A stretch of 64,000 bases of DNA, taken from positions 53,501 through 117,500 of the forward strand of contig NW_026112149.1 of the NCBI RefSeq assembly GCF_024679095.1, written 5' to 3'. The position numbers and the translations under genes were made by a program. The DNA comes from Eriocheir sinensis. Its lineage: Eukaryota; Arthropoda; Malacostraca; Decapoda; Varunidae. Of this stretch, positions 1 to 11,727 are shown in pieces (position 1 is the stretch's first letter; every line of letters begins with the position of its first letter). Under the pieces are notes generated by a model. That model saw only the letters and a program-made list of their open reading frames with translations. It did not search any database and had not been told where the DNA came from.

Positions 1-80
1 ACGTTTTGCAATTTAAATGAAACGCCAAACTAAGTCAAGAGGATTACAATGAGTTTTTACAAGTGTTTCTTTGATTTGAG

Positions 81-331
<251 letters not shown>

Positions 332-399
332 TCCATGGCAATTTCCTTTCCTGCTCTTTCTTGCCCTCGTGTATAGTTTGATTGCCTCATCTCTCCTCT

Positions 400-401
<2 letters not shown>

Positions 402-436
<35 letters not shown>
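402..436. repeat. (AC)n microsatellite
   Basis: About 17 AC units, followed by a short degenerate TACACA end. A short CTC trinucleotide run lies just downstream at 501-525. Confidence 0.97.
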
Positions 437-441
<5 letters not shown>

Positions 442-741
442 AAGCAGCAGCTCTTTCACGGATGAATGGGAGACACAATGAGACCTAATGTTGGTTGTTG
501 CTCCTCCTCCTCCTCCTCCTCCTCCGGCCACTGCTCGTTTGATCTCAGACTCTTTCCTCCCTCCTTACATTTCTGAGCCCTTCCCTTTCCCTTCCTTTCC
601 CCTCCTCTTTTTTCGCGTAGTGGTGTATGTCTTTCTTGGGTTTTGCCTGCGGGTTCCCTTCGATGGCCTGGTCACTGTTGGGCTAATATTAGTATACTGG
701 AATAAGAGATGGGGATAGTGGTAGGAGTAGGCAGTAGGGTA

Positions 742-1102
742 GGCGGTGGCCGAAGTGATAGCGTACTGGACCCACATTCGCCGCGTGATGGACGACGCGG
801 GTTCGAATCCTCACGGATTTTTCAGGCACCGCCGAGTGGGTTAAAACTACCCACATGCTGTCCTGAAGACCACCCATCAACCCGGACTCTAGAGGAAGCC
901 GTCCAAGCGAATCAAGAACGAGTTCCGGGGGGCAGCATGAGCCAATGCAAGATGGCGCCACTATAAACACTCGCCTGCGCCAGAACTGGCTGGGCCGACC
1001 ATCAGGCCCCACCTGGAAGAAGCCTTGGGCCGACCATCAGGCCCCACCGGGAAGATGCCTACCGGCGCAATAGGCAACAACGTAAAAAAAAAAAAAAAAA
1101 AA
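742..1102 (+). mobile_element. tRNA-derived SINE, copy 1
   Basis: The head carries an A-box-like stretch (GTGGCCGAAGTGATAGCG) and a B-box (GGTTCGAATCC), the internal Pol III promoter layout of a tRNA-derived SINE. The body has the motifs ACCGCCGAGTGG, CCCACATGCTGTCCTGAAG and GATGGCGCCACTATAAAC, all seen again in the copies at 21.8, 24.6, 50.5 and 50.9 kb. Near the 3' end the phrase GGGCCGACCATCAGGCCCCA occurs twice in tandem (about 990-1050). It ends in an A-run (1084-1102) that passes into (TAG)n. It encodes no protein and would depend on a LINE partner for mobility. Confidence 0.85.

Positions 1103-1136
<34 letters not shown>
1103..1136. repeat. (TAG)n microsatellite at SINE 3' end
   Basis: About 11 TAG units directly follow the SINE A-tail; such simple repeats commonly grow from SINE or LINE tails. 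Confidence 0.95.
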
Positions 1137-1138
<2 letters not shown>

Positions 1139-1195
1139 CACCAGGTTTAGTAGAAGTAGTAGTAGACAGTTTTCATTACCATACTTCTAGGAAAA

Positions 1196-1292
1196 ATCAG
1201 GTGAAAAATATATATAAGTGTTATTAATTCAAGGAGCTTTATTAATAGAAATACTAATAACATTTGTAATACTTATATATTTTTTACCAGAT
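1196..1292. repeat. Short A/T-rich imperfect inverted repeat
   Basis: The left arm (about 1196-1220) reads AATCAGGTGAAAAATATATA. The right arm (about 1270-1292) is close to its reverse complement (ATATATTTTTTACCAGATT). The arms are about 50 bp apart. It could be a very small terminal-inverted-repeat element or a chance A/T hairpin; I see no clear target-site duplication. Confidence 0.4.
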
Positions 1293-1391
1293 TGCAAGAG
1301 TATTTATTTTTTTCCTAGTCACACATTCATCATTAAATTTTATCTCTAATTCTAGCTTTCTATACAACTACTTAGAACATGACGTATGTCC

Positions 1392-1394
1392 GTG

Positions 1395-1428
<34 letters not shown>
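1392..1428. repeat. (GT)n microsatellite
   Basis: Two GT runs separated by a single TT interruption. Confidence 0.96.
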
Positions 1429-1479
1429 ATGACTGACTGCCTCTGACCGATGGCTCACCCTCGGGGCCTTGTGTTCATT

Positions 1480-1950
<471 letters not shown>

Positions 1951-2084
1951 TTGCAAGGATGTGTCTGGTTGCATGACGATACGCAGAGTATAAATAGAGT
2001 CTGAGGGAAGAGGGAAGGAAGGAAGGAAGAGGAAAAGGGAAGGATGCAATAAGCGTGTGTCTGGTGGTGTGATGAATTAGAGGT

Positions 2085-2880
2085 GACTCATTTTGCGAAG
2101 AGGAGGAGGAAGAGGAAGAGAAGAAATGTGGAAGAGAGGGAAGGTGATATAAACAGATGGGAAGAGAGTGAAGGTTTGATAACTGGTGATAAAGTGGGAA
2201 GGAGAAATAAACGGTGGTGATGGCGATGTTGAGGACGAAGAAAAAGAGAGTGAAAGAGAGAGAAAGAGGAGAAAAAAAGAATGATAAAAGGGTGAGGTAA
2301 ATCTGAGAAGGATGGAAGGAAGCTGATAAAGGAAGAAGATAGAAAAAAAATAATAGGAGGGATGGGAATAAGAAACACAAGTACATACTGCTTATAAGAT
2401 GAAAAAAAGAAAATAAGAAAAAGATGGCGGTGATGCTGAGGAGAGAAGGAGAAAGGGAGAGGGAAAGGGAGAGGAAGAAGAGGAAATAAGAACGATAAAA
2501 GTGAGGTAAAGACGAAGAGGAAGATGGAAGAAAACTGATAAAGAAAAAGACAAAAAAAAAAAAAACGAAGGTATTAGTAGAAAGAAAAACAGCTGATTCA
2601 CAAAAATACATGTTGTTTAGAAGATGAAAAGAAGATAAAAATGAACGATAAAAGATTGAGGTAAACACGAAGAGGAAGACGGAAGGAAGCTGATAAAGAA
2701 AAAGACAAAAAAAAAAACGAGGTATTAGTAAAAATAAAAACAGCTGATTCACAAAAATACATATTGTTGAAAAGATGAAAAGAAGCAAATGAAGTAAAAA
2801 AACAGCACTGAGAAGTAAGGAAGATTAAAGAAGAACAGAGGGAAATCGGATCCATAATAAAGGGAGAAGAATAAAATCAC
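2085..2880. repeat. Purine-rich diverged tandem repeat
   Basis: A strongly A/G-rich plus strand contains a diverged long tandem unit. The phrases GAGGTAAA, GGAAGGAAGCTGATAAAG and CAGCTGATTCACAAAAATAC recur near 2293-2400, 2505-2620 and 2660-2775, giving about three copies of roughly 170-200 bp. No coding evidence. Confidence 0.75.
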
Positions 2881-3933
2881 ATTGAAACCTATACGGATAA
2901 CAGATTGCGGCGGGAATAAGGAAATCTACTCTGGCATAAATCTTTCCCAATCCACTTTCATTTTTCTTGTGGGCGAGGCGGGAAGGCGGAATAGTAATAA
3001 CAGGTTATGAAAGGTAGAGTGGCGCTGGAAGATGGATCGAGGAAAGCTGCCAGAAAATACCCATAAAAAAGGTATTGAATAGGGTGTCGAGGAGAGTGGA
3101 CGTGGGATGGGTGGAAAGAGAGGCGTTGAGGTGTGAGACGCTGTGGTTTAATCCTCTCGTCGTAAAAATAAAGGAAAAAAGGAAAGGAAGGAGGTAGTGG
3201 TACATTTCAGACGAAGAAAGGAACGGAAAAGAAAGAAGCGAGGAAGAGAGAAGGAGAAGAGAGTGGGAAAGAAGAGGATAAGATACAGAGAATTAAGACG
3301 GGATAACGAAAGGAAAAGAAAGGAGCAAGACAGAAGAGAAGATGGGGACGAGAAGGAAAGGAAAGAAAGAAGGAGAAATAGAAATAGTGAAAGGAAAAAA
3401 ATCAGAATCACATATTTATGACGACGAAATGAGAAGTAAGGAGCGAGGTCATCTTCCTCCTCTCCTATTTCTTCAACGGCCTTTCTACCTTTTCCCTGTT
3501 TCAACTGCGTTCTATCCCTCTCTAATCCTTCTCCCTTTCACCTTCCATTCTTTATTTAACAGGTTGAGTGTGTGTTTACTCTTCCCACACACTCTCTCCC
3601 CTCATTCCTGACCTTTTCACTTTCTCCTTTCACCTTCCTTCCTAGACAGTCCAGGTAAATCACTCTCTCTCAGTACCCTCTTTCCTATCCTTCCCTGCCT
3701 TTTCACGATCTCCTTTCACTTTCCTTTCGCGAGACTATCCAGGTGATTCAAGAGTCTGCCTCCGTCTACTCTCTGGTGTGTTAAAGTGTGGCCAGGTGGC
3801 GCTGCAGATACTGGCCAACTCTCAAGCCTTCCATTATGGTCAAGAAACACTCCCCGGGAAACTTTCTGGTTCTCATTTATTGCCAGAAAACACACAAACA
3901 CACACAAAAGATATAAACTGAATTTTCCTCCCG

Positions 3934-3934
<1 letters not shown>
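2881..3934. other. Unassigned non-coding stretch
   Basis: No recognisable gene. 3180-3420 is purine-rich (GGAAAGAAAG type) and 3450-3730 is pyrimidine-rich (CCTTTC type), so the frames found there are compositional. 3735-3900 is of ordinary composition with nothing I recognise. Confidence 0.6.

Positions 3935-4002
<68 letters not shown>
3935..4002. repeat. (AC)n microsatellite
   Basis: About 34 AC units. Confidence 0.97.
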
Positions 4003-4007
<5 letters not shown>

Positions 4008-4086
4008 ACTTCAAGGGTAAGCTAAGAATGGTTACCTTCAGCAATTTTTCATTTATTCGTGTCGTGTGAGTGGCAGGTAGTACCCC

Positions 4087-5017
<931 letters not shown>

Positions 5018-5046
<29 letters not shown>
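5018..5046. repeat. (AGT)n microsatellite
   Basis: About 9-10 AGT units at the truncated end of the family-A LINE. Confidence 0.95.
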
Positions 5047-5047
<1 letters not shown>

Positions 5048-5429
5048 ACGTAACCGGAGAGGGACAGGACCAAGATATAGAAATGGGAAATATGCAGAAG
5101 AGGGGAGGTGTAGCTGGGGGAACTTTATTTGCCACACGCAACAATTTGTGTTTACCGCAGGCTCGCAAGTCCATGAAAACTTAGCGGGGAGACATAGATA
5201 GATAGATAGATAGATATACTAGAATAACTAGATAGAAAGAGGGAAGAGGAGACAGGAGTGAAAGAGGGTGGGAGAGGGAGGAAAGGGAAACACAGGGGGA
5301 AGACACACAATAACATAAGAGCATAAGAGGAGGAGGTGGAATAAAAGAACTTAAGAAAAGGAGGAGGAGGAAGGAGAGGGAGGAGGGAGGCATCTTTTTT
5401 TCTCAATGATTCTCTATGATTCGCCATCA
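5047..5429. other. Unassigned purine-rich stretch with GATA run
   Basis: Contains a short (GATA)n at 5197-5216 and a G/A-rich segment up to 5395. No coding evidence. Confidence 0.6.
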
Positions 5430-5605
5430 GGTGGCTGAATTCTGTGGCAGAGTCCCCCGTCGTAGGCGTAACTATTGTTTTCCCGGAGCTGGAGTTGACG
5501 ACATCACAGCTGCCGTGGACGAGGTCTCCGCTGAGGCTTCTAATGACTCACTTTTGTTCTCCATACAGGTACGAACGATGTCACCACGACCCGGTCTCCT
5601 GAATT
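5430..5605 (+). pseudogene. CR1-like LINE ORF1 (esterase) fragment
   Basis: The plus frame includes GAGVDDITAAVDEVSAEASN, and a shifted frame then matches the TGTND-containing block of the family-B ORF1. The nucleotides from about 5540 (TCTAATGACTCAC through TCACCACGACCCGGTCT) are nearly the same as 54541-54601, where the SGNH-esterase-like ORF1 is longer. SGNH/GDSL-type esterase domains are known in ORF1 of CR1-clade LINEs. Here only a short internal piece survives, with a frameshift around 5567. No adjacent ORF2 is present. Confidence 0.7.
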
Positions 5606-6125
5606 TTCCTTCACGCCCGATTTTCTCCTCTCTCCTCCATTTTCCTTGTTTTTCACTCCTTTGCTCCCTCTTTATTTACCATTACCTTAATTATCTCATT
5701 TTTTTCTTGTCTAGCATCGTTCTTCCTTTCCTCCTCTTCGTGCCTCCTCCTCCTCCTTTATTTAGTATTACTCTTATTTATATTATTATTTTCTTATTTC
5801 TTTATTATTTTAAATCGTTCTCTTCCACCCCCCACCCCCCACCTCCTCCTACTCCTTCTCCTCCTATCTCAAAAGAGTTGCTTCAGTCAGTTGGAAAGAG
5901 CTACACCGGGTTTCATCGGGACGCAAAGTGTAAGTGTTTATACTACAATGTACACCATAGTAAGATAGATAGATAAGAAAAGACAAGAAAATATGGAACA
6001 CTTTCTTAGGGATCCCATCGCAAGCAGCTGGGTGTTGAGGGGACATTTTGGTGGTGGTGGCTGTCGGTTTGGTGGAGAGGCAGCCTGTTCCCTCACACTG
6101 GTTACAGCTTCTCCTGCTACTGTCT
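5606..6125. other. Pyrimidine-rich stretch downstream of the minus-strand gene
   Basis: 5606-5875 is T/C-rich with runs such as CACCCCCCACCCCCCACC. 5876-6125 is of ordinary composition. On the minus strand this is where the 3' UTR of the 6126-8268 exon would lie. AATAAA-type signals exist on the minus strand around 5669 and 5758 but are not specific in such T-rich DNA. Confidence 0.5.
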
Positions 6126-8268
6126 CTACCCCGCTGTCTTGTGTTCCTTGCTTAATTCTTCCCGTACGGCGCGGGCCACCTTCATTATTCTTTTCAGTTG
6201 TTTCTTCGCCACTTTTCCATTCCTTCTTGTGTTGGCGTCCTTGTCCATCACGGGTATGATCGAGACTGTCTGTTCACGGACTATTCTCTCTTGTATGGTG
6301 ATGATAAACTTCAATTCAGTTTTGTCCGTTTCTTCATCTCCAGTAACTTGATTTTCCTGATTTTCTGTAGCATCTTCGTAAGAAACAACCTTCCGTTGAT
6401 TGACAACTTTTTCTTCTGTTACGGAAGGAGTAATCTTTTCAATAACTGTCTCATTTCTCACAGCGGGAACCTTTTCCTCTGTTACAACAGGGACTTCTTC
6501 TTTCTCTTTAGAAACAGTGACAATCTCTTCTGTAACCGAAGGGGCAGCCTGTTCAGTAACCTTCTTTTTTATCACAACAGGAACTTTTCCTTCTGTCGCC
6601 GTAGGGGCAGCCTGTTCAATAGCCCTTTCTTGTGGGGCAACCCTTTCAATAACCCTTTCTTGTGGAACATTCTGTTCAGTAACCCTTTCTTGTGGGGCAT
6701 TCTGTTCAATAACCCTTTCTTGTGGGGCATTCTGTTCAATAACCCTTTCTTGTGGGGCATTCTGTTCAATAACCCTTTCTTGTGGGGCATTCTGTTCAAT
6801 AACCCTTTCTTGTGTGGCATTCTGTTCAATAACCCTTTCTTGTGGGGCATTCTGTTCAATAACCCTTTCTTGTGGGGCATTCTGTTCAATAACCCTTTCT
6901 TGTGGGGCATTCTGTTCAATAACCCTTTCTTGTGGGGCATTCTGTTCAATAACCCTTTCTTGTGGGACATTCTGTTCAATAACCCTTTCTTGTGGGGCAT
7001 TCTGTTCAATAACCCTTTCTTGTGGGACATTCTGTTCAATAACCCTTTCTTGTGGGACATTCTGTTCAATAACCCTTTCTTGTGGGGCATTCTGTTCAAT
7101 AACCCTTTCTTGTGGGACATTCTGTTCAATAACCCTTTCTTGTGGGGCATTCTGTTCAATAACCCTTTCTTGTGGGACATTCTGTTCAATAACCCTTTCT
7201 TGTGGGACATTCTGTTCAATAACCCTTTCTTGTGGGTCATTCTGTTCAATAACCCTTTCTTGTGGGGCATTCTCTTCAATAACCCTTTCTTGTGGGACAT
7301 TCTGTTCAATAACCCTTTCTTGTGGGACATTCTGTTCAATAACCCTTTCTTGTGGGACATTCTGTTCAATAACCCTTTCTTGTGGGACATTCTGTTCAAT
7401 AACCCTTTCTTGTGGGGCATTCTGTTCAATAACCCTGTCTTGAGGGACAGTCTGTTCAATAACCCTTTCTTGTGGGACATTCTGTTCAATAACCCTTTCT
7501 TGTGGGACATTCTGTTCAATAACCCTTTCTTGTGGGACATTCTGTTCAATAACCCATTCTTGTGGGACATTCTGTTCAATAACCCTTTCTTGTGGGACAT
7601 TCTGTTCAATAACCCATTCTTGTGGGACATTCTGTTCAATAACCCTTTCTTGTGGGACATTCTGTTCAATAACCCTTTCTTGTGGGACATTCTGTTCAAT
7701 AACCCTTTCTTGTGGGACATTCTGTTCAATAACCCTTTCTTGTGGGACATTCTGTTCATTAACCCTTTCTTGTGGGGCATTCTGTTCAATAACCCTTTCT
7801 TGTGTCACAACAGGAACTTTTTCTTCTGTCGCCGTAGGGGCGGCCTGTTCAATAGCCCTTTCTTGTGGGACAGCTCTTTCAATAACCCTTTCTTGTGTGG
7901 CAGACTGTTCAATAACCCTTTCTTGTGGGACAGACTGTTCAATAACCCTTTCTTGTGGGAAATTCTGCTCAATAACCCTTTCTTGTGTCACAACAGGAAT
8001 TTTTTCTTCTGTCGTCGAAGGGGCAACTTTTTCAACAACCTCCTGTTGAGGGACTACCGGGACTTTTCCTTCTGTCACCGAGGGGACAATCTTTTCAATA
8101 ACCTTCTTCTCCTCTGCCACGAGAGGAAGCTCTGCTTGCTCCTTAGAGACACTTACGATCTCCTGTGTCACCGAAGGGGCAGCCTGCTCAACAACCTTCT
8201 CCTTTGTCACAACGGGGAGTTTTTCTTCCGTCACCGAGGGCAAAACCTTTTCAAGAGGTTCATGATTG
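6126..8268 (-). CDS. Terminal exon of a decapeptide-repeat protein (unknown function)
   Basis: An uninterrupted minus-strand frame of about 710 codons ends at a TAG at 6126-6128. I place its start at 8268 because the minus strand there has a pyrimidine-rich stretch with CTAAC ending in TTTCATTCAG, a good 3' splice site. There is no in-frame ATG between the upstream stop and the repeats, so an earlier exon should supply the start. The protein has three parts. First come imperfect blocks of about 20 residues (PSVTEEK, PVVTKEKVVEQ). Next is an array of about 40 decapeptides of consensus VPQERVIEQN or APQERVIEQN. Last is a non-repetitive C-terminus with a basic stretch (KVAKKQLKRIMKVARAVREE). It is rich in Glu, Gln and Val, has no Cys-rich, membrane or signal segment, and is probably disordered or extended. 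I do not recognise a family. The opposite strand and another frame are also open across the array, a by-product of the 30-bp period. Confidence 0.6.
6611..7805 (-). repeat. 30-bp coding minisatellite, about 40 units
   Basis: The unit on the minus strand encodes N-(A/V)-P-Q-E-R-V-I-E-Q. Units are almost identical, and the commonest variant is GCC/GTC (Ala/Val). Single-unit variants read directly include R to W (twice), I to N, I to T, Q to E, V to D, P to T and E to D. Nearly all are amino-acid changing, which fits recent expansion with little constraint on unit sequence, although no stop codon occurs. Five or so diverged units continue at about 7843-7985. Confidence 0.95.
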
Positions 8269-8441
8269 CTGAATGAAAGTTTATAAAATTAAGAAGAGTT
8301 AGGGTTTTGTCACAGAAAACCAGTCTGGGATGGAAAACAGAATGGCCTCCGGAACACAGACCGGGCATGGAAAATAATCCTCTCGGGTCTTCCTCCGTTA
8401 TAGGAACACACTCGACGGCGAGAAATTGGGATGTAAAGTCT

Positions 8442-8442
<1 letters not shown>

Positions 8443-8494
<52 letters not shown>
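8443..8494. repeat. (GT)n microsatellite
   Basis: About 26 GT units upstream (minus-strand sense) of the decapeptide-repeat exon. Confidence 0.97.
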
Positions 8495-8495
<1 letters not shown>

Positions 8496-8614
8496 TGAAA
8501 CATCGGAGGAGGACTGAGACTAGAGGCTGGGTAGAATACCTGTAGAAAGGAAGGAAAGGAGGGGAAATGTCCTCAAAGTGTAAGGGAGGGTGACAACTCT
8601 TGGATGTGTGCTTT

Positions 8615-9375
8615 CAGAGCAGCACACATCAGTTTTATACTTAACTCAAAACTCTTAGCGATTGTTAAGTCTTGAGGCCAGCAAACAACACTTCTATGCT
8701 TTTGTTAATGCGGATTGCCATTGTAAGGCCCTTCGATATTTCGGCAGCTCACATCACTCCTTTCTTACTCCTCCCAGTATTTGCCAAGTTACCTAGACAG
8801 CATACAAGCCCCTATACTCCTGTTCGTGCTCTTTTTCGGTCATGGTTAGGTCTAAGACAGCTCACTTCACTCCTACCTCTTAGTTGTAATCTTCTCTGTC
8901 ATGGCCAAGGCAGGTCACTTCACTTCTACTTGTTAATACTCTTCCACAGTCATTGTCAGTTTACCGGGGCAGCTCACAACAGTTCTATACACCTGTAAAC
9001 ACCCATTCTCAATCACGTCTAAGTCTAAGGCAGCTCGCGTCACTCCTGTATGTCTTGTTATTACTCTTCCCCAGTCATTGTCAAGTCACCAAGGCAGCAT
9101 ACAGTCCAATATATACTCTTGTCAGCGTCCAATTTCAACCAATGTCAAGTCTAAAGCAGCTCACCACTCCTTTTTTTTTTTTTTTTCACAACAAAGGAGA
9201 CAGCTCAAGGGCACAAAAAAAGGAAACAATAATAAAAAAAATACCCTGATACTCTTTTCTCCTGTTATTACTCTTCCCTAGTCATTGCCAAGTCATCTGA
9301 TCAGCATACATCACAACTCTACTGGCAACACGCTACAAGGAAGCTCACACTTTTTCCTCTGTGACTACTCTTCCC
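8615..9375 (+). repeat. Diverged ~60-bp tandem repeat
   Basis: The phrase CAGCTCACATCACTCCT (variants CAGCATACA, CAGGTCACTTCAC) recurs at about 8620, 8677, 8742, 8804, 8856, 8909, 8970, 9030, 9093, 9157, 9303 and 9350. It is usually preceded by TCATGGTCAAGTCTAAGG-like sequence. Spacing is 52-65 bp. The array is interrupted at 9172-9245 by a family-C LINE tail. No coding evidence. Confidence 0.8.
9172..9245 (-). mobile_element. Family-C LINE 3'-tail fragment
   Basis: Read on the minus strand it carries TTGTGCCCTTGAGCTGTCTC, CTTTGTTG and a long A-run. This is the 3' end shared with the jockey-like copies at 28.9 and 51.3 kb. It sits inside the 60-bp tandem array, so it inserted after the array formed. 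Confidence 0.75.
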
Positions 9376-9599
9376 AGCCCGCCAGAAAAGAAGACCATTA
9401 GAAAACAAGCCCACTAAAAAAAAGTCTGCTATTAAAAAAACATCTGAAAAAAATATTTAAATGATTTTCATATAAAGTTTTGAGCGGTACTGGCAGCTCG
9501 GGCGATTCCATTTTGATATGCGGGATGATACTGTCTTACCGCGCCGCAATGAAACATAAGCCTGCTGAAATAACAACCGCGGAACAGTAAAAAAATATA
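9376..9599. other. Unassigned A-rich spacer
   Basis: A-rich sequence between two tandem arrays. Nothing recognisable. Confidence 0.5.
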
Positions 9600-10014
9600 A
9601 AGAGTTACCTTCCTGGTCGGTAACGTATATGGGTCAGGGCATTTTTTTTAGTGTATCGTTTGTACTAACCTTTTTTCCAACTGGTTTCCCTTTAAAATCA
9701 TCACCAATTAACGCTTTCAACAATGGCTCACTTCCTCTTTTGTAATGTACATGAAACAGATCATTTTAAGTGGTCCGGATATAATACGTTTGAGTCAGAC
9801 CATTGTGTACTTTCCTTTTTCAACGAGTATCCCTTTAAAAACATGATCAATTACTCGCTTTCAACAATTGTTTATTTCCTCTTCTGTAATATATAAGCAG
9901 CCGACAATTGTAAGCTCACCGGATATATTACCTTTTTTAATTTCTATATGTATGCCTTTATACCCATGAGCAAATACCGCTTTCAACAATGGCTCACTTC
10001 CTTTCCTGTAATAG

Positions 10015-10016
<2 letters not shown>
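9600..10016 (+). repeat. Diverged ~120-145-bp tandem repeat
   Basis: The phrase GCTTTCAACAATGGCTCACT recurs (with variants) at about 9713, 9858 and 9980, each followed by TTCCTCTTTTGTAATGTA-like sequence. CCTTTTTCAACGAGTATCCCT-like phrases precede it. About three to four units. The last unit runs into (GT)n at 10019-10061. Confidence 0.75.

Positions 10017-10018
<2 letters not shown>

Positions 10019-10061
<43 letters not shown>
10019..10061. repeat. (GT)n microsatellite
   Basis: About 21 GT units. Confidence 0.97.
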
Positions 10062-10062
<1 letters not shown>

Positions 10063-10249
10063 AGGTCGTGTGGGGCTTGTCTCTGCAGTATGAAATGTCA
10101 CGCTCGTCCTGTATATTTCTCAATCATCAGTTTTGTAAAATCAACCTGATGATCCAAAGTGTTCTAAAGCCAATTCCACTTAACAAGATTTCAGGATTCC
10201 ATTGTGCGATTTTCAGTTTGTTTGTCATCGCCTGCTTTCTTCTTTCCTT

Positions 10250-10314
10250 CCTTTTTTTTTTTTTACAGCACAGAGAGCAACGCAAGGGCAACAAAACGAT
10301 GTAAAAAAAGCCCG
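10250..10314 (-). mobile_element. Family-C LINE 3'-tail fragment
   Basis: The minus strand reads GGTAGCGGGCTTTTTTTACA, then a diverged CCCTTGCGTTGC segment and a terminal A-run. It matches the tail order of the complete copies. It is short and 5'-truncated. Confidence 0.65.
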
Positions 10315-11190
10315 CTACCTTTACCTTTAATTTGTTTAGTTTCCCTCCTATTGCTATTATTTTCCCCTTTTTCCTTTTTCTTTCTCCTTTTTTCCCGTTT
10401 TCTTAGTATAAAAAGGACATTATTAGACTAAATTTTCACATGATTGTGTTTCTTTTACTCCTTTTCAGTCTGTTTAATCTATCTTTTCTTTCTCTTCCAT
10501 TTTTTTCCTTCTCTTTTTTTTTGTAAGTTTCCTTGTGTTTATTGTCACTTTTTTTTCATTCAGTACTTTCAAATCTCTTTCTCTTTGTAGTTTCTTCCTA
10601 TTCTTATTCTTTCCAACTCTTTCTTTTTTTCACTCATGACCTTCTATGCTAATATCTGATTCTCCTCCTTTCTCTGCATTACCTTCCAATCCTTCCTTCC
10701 TGTCCTTTCCTTTCCTTCCTCTGCTCCATCGCCCACTCTTCCCTTGCCTTTCATTCCTTCCTTCCTTTCCTTTCCTTTCTTCCTTTCCTCAGCTCCTTCG
10801 CCCCTCCCTTGCCTTTCATTTCCTTCTTCCCTTCCCTCCTCTTCCCTTTCTTCCTTTCCTTGGCTCCCTCGCCCGCCCCTCCCTGCCTTTCATTCCTTCC
10901 TTCCTTCCTTCCCTTCCCTTACCTTGGCTCACTCGCCCGCTCTTCCCGTGCCCTTCATTCCTTCCCTTCTCTCCCGGTAATTGTTTCAGGAAAAATATGC
11001 CGTCCCATAATTTATACACCTGTTCAGTGCGGTCTCTCTCCTCTCCTTTCTCCTTCCCCATCTATCTTTCACCTGCATTGCTGAATCAAGATGGAGGCAA
11101 CCTATTCCGTTTTCCTTATCAGTTGACTATTTAAACCATCACTGCTATTTGCTTCCTTCGCCTTAGGGCCAAATTACTAAACAGTTCGTC
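10315..11190 (+). repeat. Pyrimidine-rich region with a ~65-75-bp minisatellite
   Basis: T/C-rich DNA throughout. Within 10690-10980 a unit containing CTCGCCC, CCTGCCTTTCATTCC and TTCCTTCC recurs about four times (near 10730, 10798, 10868 and 10931). No gene; the frames are compositional. Confidence 0.7.
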
Positions 11191-11194
11191 GCCT

Positions 11195-11590
11195 GAGTTC
11201 TCATATTTGACAAGGCTTTCGTAGGAGTTGTGGGCATTTCAGGGGTAGTTTGTGACCCTGGTGGTAGTGTGACCTTCCTCTGTGCCGTGAACCTAAGAAA
11301 CACATATTTGACAAGGCTTTCGTAGGAGTTTGGGGCATTTCCAGGAGTAGTTTTATGACCCTGGTATTAGTTTGACTCTTCTTCTGTGCCGTGAACCTAA
11401 GAAACACATAACTGAGAAGGCTTTCGTAGGCGTTGTGGGCATTTCCAGGGGTAGTTTTGTGACCCTGGTGGTAGTGCGGCCCTTCTTCTGTACCATGAAC
11501 CTAAAGAAACACTCATTAGAACCCGATTGAGCCCCTCTTTGACCTTTAGAAATAGGTGGTGAGAACCGAAAAGGTCTTATAATACCGACC
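11195..11590 (+). repeat. Dispersed repeat R1, tandem triplicated head
   Basis: Three tandem copies (about 105 bp each) of a segment with CATATTTGACAAGGCTTTCG, GGGCATTTCCAGG, TGACCCTGGTGGTAGT and TACCATGAACCTAA start near 11205, 11304 and 11409. Only the last copy continues into the R1 3' part (CACTCATTAGAACCCGATTG, AATACCGACC). The same element occurs singly at 41971, 47300 and 48680, always on the plus strand. No open frame and no tRNA-like head. Class unknown. Confidence 0.8.
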
Positions 11591-11727
11591 TTAGTCCAGA
11601 CCTTCGTCCACGCTGTTTTGTTGGTGTAGCGAACAGGGAGGAAAAAAAGGCAAACCAACGGAAATAAAGAGAAAATATGAGAGAGGAAGAACGAGAGGGA
11701 GGGAAAGAGAAAATATTAAGAAAATGA

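Noticed and set aside
742..820. tRNA gene at the start of the SINE
   Set aside because: The same head is followed by the same 300-bp body at five loci, so it is a SINE promoter.
6198..8276. Plus-strand 692-codon frame (FNNPFLWDILFNN repeats) and a third open frame over the decapeptide array
   Set aside because: Shadows of the minus-strand exon: the 30-bp unit happens to lack stops in several frames. Only the minus frame has a splice site, an older repeat zone and a unique C-terminus.
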